64,000 nt of DNA from Amanita rubescens (GCA_015039365.1 WION01000028.1:248001-312000), one strand, 5' to 3'; positions 12,903 to 23,770 are shown, counted from the first letter of the stretch. The notes: generated by a model not told the origin, from the letters alone. Translations and numbers: made by a program.

Positions 12903-15900
12903 TCACCCTGCAATAAATGGTTGATACATATGTAGTGCATAACTAGACAACTTATACATACCATCAATGCAAGTCACTTGCCTATGGAGTACTGTGACAA
13001 GATCTTGAGCATCAAGGCTTACAATGGCTTGAGTAATGCCAGTCTTCAGCTTCTGAAAATAGCCTTTTTGCTTGTATTGATCAAAGGCTTCTGTGACTGA
13101 TGCCTCAAATGGTTTATTGATCCAAAAGGATAGCTTGGCAATGATAACAATTGCTTCAGAGCTTAAGCAGAAACACAGTAAATGAAAAGGAATAAATTAC
13201 AAACTAAGACTTTGAAACCAGTATCCTAATTGCAATGGCATCAGTTGGGTACTCTCCACAAAAAAAGAACAAAAATACTGTGGTTGCAAAGGGGTGACCT
13301 TGTATGTCTCCAAACATGGAGAAAAGTTCATGCTATGCCATACTTGTGAGATAGAGTAAAACATCCAATGTATCATCAGACCTACACACTAGCATGCAAA
13401 ATGGTATGAAAATCAATGCCTCATGAGTCAGTATTGCTCACCTGTAAATCAAGGAAAGTTGTGTAAGTGAGGGGAATGATCACATGAGGTGGAAGTGGGT
13501 GAGCTGAAATGAAATCTTACAATCTATGATGAGGTAATAATGTAAAACTTGGAAGACATGGAAAAGATATGGCAACATGCTCACTTTCTTATAAATGTAA
13601 GATCCAATATGGATGGATTAAGGTATGTTGAGAATGCAGGTCAGAAAATTTGTGATGTCACTCACTTTCTGGTGGTGGAAAAGATATAATGTGAGTGAGA
13701 CTTGATGTGTAATATCACTCACAAGCTGTTGGTTGTAGGAAAAAATGTGATGAGAGTGCCTTTCACAAAATGTGTAATACTAATCACACACTTCCTGTCA
13801 GTCAAGGAAGAGATGTGATGAGACTGCCTTTCACAAAACACGTAATGCCATCACTCACTCTCTGTCAGCCATAGAAAAAGATGTGCTGAGACTGCCTGTC
13901 ACAAAATGTGCAATGTCACTCACTTGCTGTCAGTCATAGGAAAGGATGTGAAGAGACTGCCTTTCACAAAATGTGCAATGTCACTCACTCGCTGTCAGTG
14001 ATAGGAAAAGTTTAAAGATGTGATGAGATTGCCTTTCACAAAATGTGCAATGCTACTCACTTGCTGTTGGTATAGGAAAGATGTGATGAGACTGCATTTA
14101 TGTACATACAGTGTGCAATGTGGCTCACTCGCTGTAGGTCATAGGAAAAGATATGATGAGACTGCCTTTCACAAGATATGCAAAGTCACTCACAGTCTGT
14201 TGGTCATAGTAGGAAAAGATGTGATGAGGCTGCCTTTCACAAAATGTGCAATGTCACTCACAAGCTGTTGGTAATAGGAAAAGATGTGATGAGATTGCCT
14301 TTCACAAGATGTGCAATGTCACTCACACGCTGTTGGTCATAGAAAAAGATGTGATGAGACCAGCTTTCACAAAATGTGCAATGTCACTCACTTGCTGTTG
14401 GTCACATGAAAAGATGTGATGAGACTGATTTTTCACAAAATGTAAAATGTAACCCACAAACTGTTGGTTATAGAAAAAGATGCAATAAGACAGCCCTTCA
14501 TAAAATGTGTAATGTTGCTTACATCCTGATGGTCAAAGAGAAAAGAATGTGATGAGACTGCCTTTCACAAAATGTGCAATATCACTCACAGACTGTTGGT
14601 CATAGGAAAAGATGCAATGAGACTGCCTTTCACAAAATATGCAAAGTGTGACTGACTCCCTATTGGTCATAGAAAAAGATGAAATGAGACTGCCTTTCAA
14701 AAATTTTGTAACATCACTCACTCCCTGTTGGTCATAGGAAAAAAAGTGATGAGACCATTGCCTTTCAACAAAATGTGCAATGTCACTTACTCGCTATCAT
14801 TGGTAATAGGAAAAGATGTGATGAGACTACACTTCACAAAATGTGCAATATCACTCACTCCCTGTTAATTGTAGAAGGTTTGGTGAAACTTCCTTCACAA
14901 AATGTGCAATATGATATCACTTACTCCCTGTTGGTCATAGGAAAAGATGTAATTAAATTCGCCTTTCACAAAATGTGCAATGTCACCCACAAGCTGTTAG
15001 TTATAGGAAAAGATGTGATGGGATTGCCTTTTACAAAATGTGCAATGTCACTCACAAACTATTGATTATAGGAAAAGATGTGATGAGACTTCCATCCATA
15101 AGATGTGTAATATCACTCACTTCCTGTTGGTCAAGGAAAATATGTGATGAGATTGACATTCACAGAATATGCAAACATCACTTGCTGCCTGTTAAAATAT
15201 GTGGTGAGATTGCATTTTACATTTGTAATGTCACTCACTCGCTGTTAGTCATAGGAAATAATATGATGAAAATGCCTTTCACAAAATATCAAATGTCACC
15301 CACAAACTGTTGGTCGTAGGAAAAGATTTGATGAGACTGTCTTTCACAAAACTTGCAATGTCACTCACATCCTGTTGGTCATAGTAAAAGATGTGATGAG
15401 ACTGCCATTCACAAAATATGCAATCTCACTCACTCGCTGTTGGTCATAGAAAAAGTTGTGATGAGACAGCCTTTCACAAAATGTGCAATTACTCACTCGC
15501 TGTTGGTCATAAGAAAAGATGAGACTGCCTTTCACAAAATGTGCAATGTCACTCACTTCCTATTGGTCATAGGAAAAGATGTGATGAAACTACCTTCACA
15601 ATATGTGCAATATCACTCACTGTCTGTTCAAGGTTATAGGAGAAGATGTGATGAGATTACCTTGCACAAAAACCTTCAACATTGCTTACATGCTATCATT
15701 CATAGGGAAAGAACATAGAACCCCTCTTCAGAAATGTTTGTAATGTTACTCACATTCTGTTGCCCATAGCAGAATTTAATAAGGTTATTTGTCTTTTGAA
15801 CCATTAAACAAGTAGGGCATGCTGCTAACCTCCTATGTCCATAGGAAAATATGTGATTTCACTGCTTTTCACAAAACTTGAAATATCACACACCATCTGT

Positions 15901-18341
15901 AGAGAAAAGAATATGTCCAAGTTGTCCTGTGCTAGTAGCAGAGTAATCGTCATTACTTACTTGCTTTTAGAATGGAATTAGCATCATGAGTTGAGAAAAA
16001 GAAAACAATACCACTGACTTGCTTTTGCCATACATAGTATTGCATATGATGAGTTCACATGTCACAGAAGGATCACATACATCCTGTTTGTTTTGGAATA
16101 GTTTGTGAAGAGGTTTTGAAAAGGAGAAACACCATTTACTGTCTGTCATTTTGGGACATGATGTAATGTTTATATGTAACCAGATAGAAAGGAAAATGTC
16201 ACTTACTTCCTGTTATTGATCAAATGACATTTGTTGAGACTCCCTTTGAGATAATAGTATGCCACTAACTTTCTGTTGTTCAATGATTGAGTTATGTCTG
16301 ATACAGTGCCCACAGACATCAATGTTTGCTTACTTTCTTTAAGCAGATCAAATGTGGTCTGAAGCAGTGTTTCACTGATACTCACTCCCTGTCCATGAGA
16401 GACTGGGTTGATAAGTCTGCTTACAGTAATAGATTAACTCACTTTCTATTGATCATGTATGTGATGCACCATGAGATCATTTACCAAAAATAAAATCAGT
16501 CACATCACTCACTTTCTGTATATTATGGGACTCCAACACTGCTGATCACAAAAGAAAGCATTACTCACAAACTGATGTCATGAGACAATATATCAGATGC
16601 TAGTGCAATGTTATTTAGTACTTACCCACTGATATCAATATCATCAGATCCTGCCACCAAGAATATGATGACAACAAACCTGCATTTCACTCAGTTGTTC
16701 ATTGGCCATCTGAAGCATACTAATCTTGTTTTTGTGTGAAGGCATTGGTGTGTTACTTACAGGCTCCTGATGAACTTTTGAGAGTATTTATCATTCCATA
16801 TGAAGACCACCTACCACTCTGCCCCCTACCTATTGCCATTCAAATTTTGTCATGCTGATGTGCAGTTTGACAAAAATACATACCCAGAAGTGTGGAAATT
16901 TTGAAAAAACTATGAGGATGATATCATCCCATTGCCAATGGTGATGTTTCAGAACATGTCTGAACATTGTCAATGAAGTAAGTGACATTTTGGATGTGGC
17001 CCTCACCGAAGTGCAGATTTAATACAAAGATCAAGGTTATTAATCTGTGTTGAAACAAACAGCTGATGTATGCTGTCATCATTTATTGCATCAGCAGTTT
17101 GTTGAGATAATTCAGCACAAGTCTTCTCTGGTAAATCCATGTCTATGAAACAACATTACCTCCATTTTTCAGGAAGAAATTCTCATCATTCTCACCTTCC
17201 AACAGTACATATGCCTTTGGAGGAAATTTGACATCCAAAATTTTAGGAAGATAAACTTTCTGAAAAGTGAATTCAGCAATTTCCCTGGCTCTCTCCCACT
17301 TATCTTCATCCTTTGAATCAGTCAAGTTGACAAATTCAGTTGCTATTTGACCATCAAATTTGGTGAATACAACCACCAAAGGAACTGTAAAGGACATATT
17401 TACTAATCAATACAATGTAAATTGGCACTTGGTAGCCTTTGTGGAAATTTGGCCAATGGAAAAGGAGGTGACAACAGTCAAGGGTAAACAACCTCTCCAA
17501 AACAACAAGACAAGATATGTATGAATTCATTAGGACTTACCACTGCCTGTCCCTTTATTGAAGAATTCAAGTTCTGCAGGTAGAATGGGGCGAGGGCTGT
17601 CCATGGGTATACAGTACCTACAGGAAGCAAGGTCAGACAATACTATAAAGGGATAAAGCAAGATACCAAATTGCATGCAGCTGTTTATTCAGCTCAGTTT
17701 CTGCAGACTTCCTTTCAATGAACTTCCAAGCAATCTCCGATTCCTCAGTTGAACCAGATTCAAAACCCTGAGAGTCATGAAACATAAAGTTACTTCCAGG
17801 GTATGTAATTTGATGTTCAATATCATGCAGGCCTCTCTGTTATCCTTGCATGTGAATGGACAGATCCATACATCATTGTGACTCACCTCCATTGATGGCA
17901 TCAAATGAATCACAGACTGTTGAAGCTTCTTACCTGCAAGAAACTCAACAGTTAAAGGAAGCACAACTTAACCCAGACTGACTTACCATCCTTGTCATAT
18001 ATGATGGACTTTGTCCCCTTTGCTACACCACAAACTTTCTCAAGGATGGTTGTCTTGCCTGCATTAGCCCTTCCAATGACAAGGATGTGAAAGTGTGGGC
18101 ATTGATAGCGCTTCCTGAGCATTTGGACATGTGTCTCATCCAGAGCTGATATGTGTCAGTCAAGGACTAGCAATACTGAGACATAAATTAGCCTACTGAA
18201 AGAAGGTGCCACAAGACCAGTTGTAGCTTCAGATGTTGTACTAGGAACATGAGTTTGAGTTGCCTTGCTTGCCAAATCCTGCTTGAATTTCTGGGCTAAC
18301 TTTCCCAGTATTGAGTCGATAACTTTTTTTGTCCCACTCAT
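12903..18341 (-). CDS. G-domain (P-loop GTPase-like) protein with 65 predicted exons, 50 of them single codons
   Basis: A predicted 481-aa protein. Normal exons: 18197-18341, 17987-18145, 17887-17933, 17667-17836, 17541-17617, 17196-17384, 17007-17142, 16884-16959. They give a full G domain: G1/P-loop HILVIGRANAGKTTILEK, G3-like FMFHDSQGFESGS, then WYCIPMDSPRPILPAELEFF, G4 VVVFTKFDGQI, and IHQLFVSTQINNLDLCIKSA. This matches the expanded basidiomycete GTPase family. Exons of 15 nt (16815-16829), 6 nt (16761-16766) and 30 nt (16680-16709) follow, then fifty 3-nt exons (16626 down to 13388). The tail exons are 13299-13332, 13219-13225, 12962-13161 (SEAIVIIAKLSFWINKPFEA) and a last one with TGA at 12903-12905. 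Exon lengths sum to a multiple of three with no internal stop. The donor at 13298 (GTCACC) is the weakest splice call. Nucleotide-binding function is inferred from motifs; the role of the tail is unknown. Confidence 0.85.
13386..16628 (-). other. Run of 50 consecutive 3-nt (single-codon) exons
   Basis: Every site reads intron-AG, three bases, GT-intron on the minus strand. Lowest coordinate and codon: 16626 TGG, 16569 TTT, 16513 AAA, 16443 AAA, 16386 GGA, 16334 AAA, 16270 AAA, 16207 GAA, 16140 ACA, 16081 GAT, 16019 CAA, 15961 CAA, 15894 ATG, 15830 GAG, 15754 AAT, 15690 CAT, 15621 ACA, 15557 GAA, 15497 CGA, 15434 CGA, 15369 GAT, 15304 TTT, 15239 CGA, 15186 GCA, 15121 GAA, 15056 TTT, 14991 CTT, 14925 GGA, 14859 GGA, 14791 CGA, 14722 GGA, 14657 GGA, 14590 TCT, 14523 GAT, 14458 TTT, 14392 CAA, 14327 CGT, 14262 CTT, 14194 ACT, 14129 CGA, 14061 CAA, 13989 CGA, 13924 CAA, 13859 AGA, 13792 GAA, 13723 CTT, 13666 AAA, 13585 AAA, 13521 ATT, 13386 TGT. 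Donors are mostly GTGAGT or GTAAGT, acceptors CAG, TAG or AAG. Introns are 49-78 nt apart from one of 132 nt. None of the fifty is a stop codon. Confidence 0.82.
13726..15689 (-). repeat. Tandem array, ~65 bp unit = one intron plus one codon
   Basis: About 30 imperfect head-to-tail copies. On the minus strand a unit starts with the donor GTGAGTGACATTGCACATTT, continues through TGTGAAAGGCAGTCTCATCA, then CATCTTTTCC, and ends TATGACCAACAG (acceptor), a 62-nt intron followed by a 3-nt exon. Intron parts are very similar between copies, while the three exon bases differ from copy to copy. Outside the array (15.7-16.6 kb and below 13.7 kb) the introns are unrelated in sequence, yet the 3-nt exon spacing continues. 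The array therefore looks secondary to the exon structure. Confidence 0.9.
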
Positions 18342-19090
18342 TTTCGGGACCAGCTAGCGGGCAACGGGGTTGCAAGCTACCCCCATCAAGATGAGATTGC
18401 TTGATGAGAGGAAAAGGAAATGCGCACCAGCGATAATGTGGAAAATGGTTGTGTCAGGTGACCGGGGCCCGTGGGACAGGCTCCAGCTGGTTAGAAACGA
18501 TTGCGTTTGGTCAAAACTTGCGCGCAGAGTGTACTTTGTGGCAGCGTCTGGTCAAAGGGTTGAGAACACACTGGACTAGCACGGACTCTCAGGAACCCGC
18601 GGCCGGTTGACGTCGTACATATATGGATAACTTCTCCATTCGGCACCGTCCCGGAATCTCAGGCCTCGGGCAACGGCTGGCGCCCTGACTCCTGAGTAGT
18701 CGCTCTTGTTCGTTCTTTCTCCAGGCCAACTTTCCTGACGTTTCTCGTATCTCGACATGCCATTCTTCGATTGTGGATACTATGTGCAGCAAGAGTACAT
18801 CAAGCCATTTATTATGAGACCTCGTGACGATTATAACTCTATCGCCCTGGCAGTGGATGTCAGTATATGGTGGTTAAATCTACCTCGCCACATACGTCAC
18901 ACTATTCCTATGCCAGACAGTGCGTATACGTTTTGCCGCTATTATCCGCAACGATAGTCCTGACACTTGTTTTAGTGTGTGTAGATGTGTTGAACTCTCT
19001 ACGTTCGGCAATCCTCGGCCAGCCAAACAAGGCATAACATCTTGCTACTATAACTAGCATACTTATCTAAGACATCTCATCTAATCATCA
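18342..19090. other. Upstream region of the G-domain gene, no clear gene
   Basis: CpG content jumps back to normal at about 18345, right at the start codon of the G-domain gene. The segment should hold its promoter; no unambiguous TATA or other site was identified. Small frames (such as 18757-18957 plus) have no recognisable content. Confidence 0.4.
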
Positions 19091-21450
19091 TCTATCTCAC
19101 GGGCGCTCAATCGCCCTCTGTCGTTGCGTGCCTCAACTCCGTTTATCACTCTCTCGCCTGTCTCCGTAAACTCCGACCGAACCCTTTTCAACAAGATGAC
19201 CCTGACAAAACTTATGATGACGGTGTCATTTATATACGCACGCGGCGTGCCGTTGCCGCTCAGCGAATTGAAGACCTCAGCGAGACAGGCAGCTGATATG
19301 GCGCTGATATGGCGCTCAAGGATAACTTTTTACAAGCGATTGGGGATAAGTTCGATCCTGAAAGAGTTGACATTCTTGGTAAAACGCTACTAGTAACTAG
19401 GATCTGTCAGACACACATTTGTGACCCTTTGTGACTGTACAATATTGATTTATATCGGAATGTTGCTAAGATATATTCACTCAGAATAGTTCTCGATTAG
19501 TTTGCCTGACTCGGAGTACGTACATCTTCAACGGCGTGAGGCCAGATGGTCTGTCAATGGGTTGGCCGATAGGTGAGAGCGTGTCTGTGTGATAACGAGG
19601 GGAAGAGTGAAGAAACACGGACGTCTTGACGCGCAAAGTTTCTACCCTGTTCCCTCTACAGGTCGAACGTGCAACCTTACCTGGTCCATTAAAATTTCTG
19701 GAGGAGCGCGTACACCAGAAAATGATGAGGCGGAAGATTGAGAGTAGAGAAGATGACTATCTGTCACGAGACATTCTTGCTCCCGCTCTCACCTCTTCGC
19801 ATGGTACACTAGAAATGTCTCCAGCACGTAAACGAGATTTCGAAGAGTCCCAAACCGATTCCAACTTGATTGACGAGGAAGACGATGTCCTATCGAGTGG
19901 TAGCGACGAACCACCCTGAGTCGCGCATGGCAACACGTTCTTATACCCTACGCTACCTTCAAACCCATAACAGACTTGATATGATGTTGATAGCGCAGCA
20001 ATTCGCCGGTGAAACCATCTCGAGTTGATTCCCATTATTCTTTTAGACTTTCGGTTTACAGCCGCGAAGGAGAAGCGACGGGAAGTCAAATTGCTCAAGA
20101 GCACGGAAAGGCAACTAGATCAGGAGGTAAGGGGCGCATATATCGACTTTATCTGCGGATAACCAATAATTGTCATCTCGAGCATAGCTTGCTAAGCCCG
20201 TACAAGCGGTTAGGACAATGACGAAGAACATGTTTGTCATTCTCCATGCCAATATTATCTAGCAAAGGTCTTGAAACCGTGCAGCGAGAAGTTATGAAAT
20301 GTTTTTGATCGATAATGCTACCTGCGAAGACAGAATCCGGTCGCTTTGGGTACAGTTGCTTGAAGAGCATGAAAAACTCTACGTGCGTCTCATCCGGACT
20401 TTCCTGTCTCTAACGCATCCGATTTTTATAACATGTGCAGGTTATCGAGCGCACCCTACACGAGAAGCACGAAAAAGCAGCAGCTCGTCATGAAGGGCAA
20501 GAGATCGAGGTTTTGTCGAAAATTAATACTGCTTTTGAAGGTCAGACTCGATTTTGCGTCGGCGTTCGATTTTCCCGTGCTGATTGCTCGCAGAGAAGAA
20601 TGCAATTATAAGTCAGTTATTGGCATCGTAATTCAGATGAATGCAGAGGCAGCAACCAGTAATAAATAATAGGTATAATACAAGATGAGTAATACATCCA
20701 ATTTGAAGTACTTGACGCGTACTAAACGCCCCTCAAGCACAGATAGATAGATAAGAATGAAGCAAATGGCACAAGGGATGGCAAACCATGAGCCGTTGAC
20801 TTTAATGGCTGTCGTGAACTGCTTGAAAGTAGGATGTACCTCATGCCCAGTGAAAAACGCGGCTATTTCCCGTCGATTTCTTCCATTGTTTTGAATTCAA
20901 AATTGTGTTCGATTGTGGGGGGGAGCCAGACAGCAGATATCTGTAAATAGATCATCTATTTTAAACGTTTAAATCACTTTCAACAATTGAAGAAAATACG
21001 ATTCGACTTCAACATCACGCGTCCCTCTGCAGGCGACGGACTTAGGAGGAATTTTGCCGCACCCTGCTGTATCAAATGAGGTGCTCTTGCAAAGACATCA
21101 AACCAGAGTCTCAACGCCGCGCGATACAGGCGAAAATACCCACGTGAAGACCATGAAACCCGGATTCGAGAGTTCTGCTTTATCTTTTTCTCGTAATGAG
21201 ATAGATCATACAAGAAGAACGATGTGCTCCGATGGACATCGAGGCTTTGGAGATGTATGGTGCAAAAGGTTTCCGTGAATGTTCTAGAAGCGTATACCCT
21301 GGGCATTCGATCGGACTACAGCTCGTTGTGAATTTCATGCGGCATTTCATTGCCACGGACAGGGCTAGAAAGCATCTCGAGACTCTCGAGCACAAGGAGC
21401 AGTTGTCCAGACTCCAGGGAGCGGGTTGAGGGGGAGGAAAGACTGGTGAT
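19091..21450 (+). pseudogene. Possible decayed or intron-rich coiled-coil gene
   Basis: Several plus-strand blocks look protein-like but sit in different frames. They are ALKDNFLQAIGDKFDPERVD (about 19311-19370, frame-shifted relative to a longer open frame starting near 19124), LEERVHQKMMRRKIESREDD with LIDEEDDVLSSGSDEPP (19626-19919), EKRREVKLLKSTERQLDQE (about 20070), LLEEHEKLYV and ERTLHEKHEKAAARHEGQEI (about 20355-20510), and ETLEHKEQLSRLQGAG (about 21380-21428). The composition (alternating Glu/Lys/Arg/Leu) suggests coiled coil. I could not join them into one clean frame, so this is either a gene with introns I failed to place or a pseudogene. Family not recognised. Confidence 0.25.
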
Positions 21451-22380
21451 GGAAACTTTTCAGTGACGGGGCTTGGAAAAGGAGCAGGCGATGATAAGTG
21501 TATTATTAGGACAATTGGAATAGTCAGACGCTCCCTAAAATCTTCGGAGCTGTCAGCGAAGGAACGAGGAAGAGATTTTAAGCAACACCATGAATCTGAT
21601 CTGAATCGACATTAAACGTTGCCGAGGCAGAGAAAAATGGAAACGCGGAAGACACGATTGATCCAGTTCCAAGAGCATGCATGCGCAGCCTACGAGGTCC
21701 TCCTGCCTGAACACTTGTGTGCGACACGGAGCAGTTGTGGAGCCAGCACGTACAATGCAGTGGCCTCCTGCACCGGGGATCGTGTCGGGCTCGGTCTCCT
21801 GCATAAATGAAACTTGTTAGGGATATTGAACAGTGTTCAGAGTAGATGCACATTGTCGGCATGTTATATATGAAAACCTGTCCCGAGTCAATTAGGGCTA
21901 AACAGGATGTTCACGGGCATACCTACTTCCTCGTCTCAAGATTTAACATAAGCTGATCTTCTCCCTGTCTAGCGAGTATCAAGATATCCCATGAAGTACA
22001 ACAGTCGAGTTCTGTGCATGGTATAAATGATGGTGGTGCAGCGTAAGTCATGGCGAGATTAAGGAGGTCTTCGAGGTCACGAGTTTGGGCGATGAGTTGA
22101 TCTACTGTGTATACGGAATGAGATGGCAGAACCTTCGTACGCTAGTGTCCGTCCGCGGCTGTGTATTTGTCTTTCTTCGTCAACATATTCACCAGGCATA
22201 GCGAAGGGGATCTGTCCATTAGGTTGAGCGTAGTTGTCAGTCTGTTATTCCTCGATTTGGACATGGAAGAAGATCAGTAGGCCCAGCTGAAGGGGTTGTT
22301 GGTAGAGGCACATGATCCGGTGTGCATCACTGAGGCAGTGGATTAGACATCATCCGTTGTAAGAGGAGTGAACGACTTAC
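21451..22380. other. No gene recognised
   Basis: Mixed sequence with short overlapping frames on both strands (for example 21553-21804 minus), none with recognisable domains. It lies between the possible coiled-coil remnant and the stop codon of the split EEP pseudogene. Confidence 0.4.
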
Positions 22381-23770
22381 TCAGATGGTAAAGCTAAGCT
22401 TCAGCCCGTAATGGTCACTACAAGGGATATAGTCGGAATCCCCGCTGGGCCCGGGCACCTCGCTTAGACCAGGGCGCAGAATCTCCATGTCCTTCCCGTC
22501 TACGCCCGATATCGCAACCTTGTGACGAAGAAGACAGGTCTACGCGAGAGCGTGTCCACAGCATGAGCAGGTGCAATAGCTTACCTATTGCGATATGATC
22601 TTAGCACTACCCTTCGGCGTAGTAGTGATAGTAAGAGGAAGAGAATGGATTGTCCTATTCTACGATACAGGACAGGTTTATATACTAAGAGAGAACAAAT
22701 ATGTGTCTACATATGTGTAAGCATATAGTATAGATGGGAAGATATGGCGTGCTAAGCACACCATAAGGTGTGATCATGAGTCTATCATGATGTCACCATG
22801 ATATCATAATGAAGTCATTATGATGTCATCTCTATGTCATACATAAAGGATGACGCGAGCGATATGAGTAACATTGATTGTAGTCAATCAATAGTTAATC
22901 ATTCTATAAATATAATTCTATATTTAACACCTTGCCCAACCTTCCAGGTCCCAGTCCGTCATGTCGTTCTACCCCCACTCCCCACGTAGCTCCGTCAAGC
23001 CCTTTCTTTCCATGTAATACGACCCAGTCAGTTCCTGTCGAGGAGAGCATGATCCTCGGGGCTGATGGCGTTGAAGTCTCCCGCGATCAGTCCACCACCG
23101 CATCCAGGCTCGTGCAGGAGGTTGGCAAGGATCTCCATTTGCTCGGTCACTACGGTAAGGGAGCGTGTCCCCAAGAGAATCGAGATGAAGGTTGATGAGA
23201 TGACGTTGTGGTTGGGGTGGATGGGGGGGAAATGTCCACGGAAAGCGCACACCTCCCAGTTTGACGCGGAAAATGGGACCAAGCATGTACTTCCCCCTCT
23301 CTCGATCCCATCCTCCTCCTTCTGCAACTCCAAGTCAAAGGCAGAGCGCTTTCTAGACAGTAAGGTCATATTCGCAAAGGGTACTCCCTCGAACGACGTT
23401 TGGTCCCCGGCGTCCGTCACCAGGAAGGCTTCGCGAACTTTCGGATTGCCCAGGATAGAGGTGCGCCGGACATCGGACGTGACTTCTTGGAGAAAGATAA
23501 TGCCAGGACGTTTAAATTCCTGAGGATACTACTGAGGAGTAGGTTGGCTCGTGCGACGGGACGCGAGGAGAAGGCGTCGAAGTTCTGTGTTATGAGAGAA
23601 AGAGGGGATGTGAGAGCAAGCAGTGGTGCGGATCTCGAAGATACTGGTACCCATATAGTGCGCTGGCGGCCATGGGTGGAAGGTATGTGGGAAGTGTCCT
23701 GTTGGTGATTACATTGTGGAGGGTGCTAACGGCCGTACCTGTGTTATCCAGAGATTGAGCGGACACCAGG
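22381..23770 (-). pseudogene. Endonuclease/exonuclease/phosphatase (EEP, DNase I-like fold) gene, broken
   Basis: Reading downward on the minus strand: FDAFSSRPVARANLLLSIL, PGIIFLQEVTSDVRR, TDAGDQTSFEGVPFANMTLL, the catalytic-type motif GGLIAGDFNAISPEDHALL, then DGATWGVGVERHDGLGPGR. After an interrupting LTR it resumes with DMEILRPGLSEVPGPSGDSD and the C-terminal YIPCSDHYGLKLSFTI, stop at 22381-22383. GDFN and SDH are the usual late EEP motifs, and TDP2-like fungal proteins share this layout. Breaks: a frameshift just before PGIIFLQEV (about 23515), another after HALLDRN (about 23030), and insertion of a solo LTR in the last exon. The gene is therefore dead in this strain unless the breaks are assembly errors. 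Confidence 0.85.
22523..22929 (-). mobile_element. Solo LTR (407 bp) inside the EEP gene
   Basis: On the minus strand the insert starts TGTTAAATATAG and ends CTTCTTCGTCA, giving the standard TG...CA ends. It is flanked by a perfect 5 bp duplication: CCTTG (plus strand) at 22518-22522 and 22930-22934. A TATA-like TATATAAACC sits at 22675-22684 on the minus strand. Removing the LTR and one CCTTG copy rejoins the EEP frame exactly (GRLGK-V-AISGVDG). No internal retroelement sequence remains, so it formed by LTR-LTR recombination. Its class is not certain. Confidence 0.88.

Noticed and set aside
14020..15718. Open frames of 60-120 codons running through the tandem array on both strands
   Set aside because: They read across the intron-like units and reflect periodicity of the repeat. 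Their protein content is just the repeat translated (QQRVSDIAHFVKGS).
13741..15720. CRISPR-like array (regular repeats with variable short spacers)
   Set aside because: The repeat is 62 bp with 3-nt variable parts, in eukaryotic DNA, and repeats carry splice donors and acceptors in order. Spacers of three bases cannot be CRISPR spacers.
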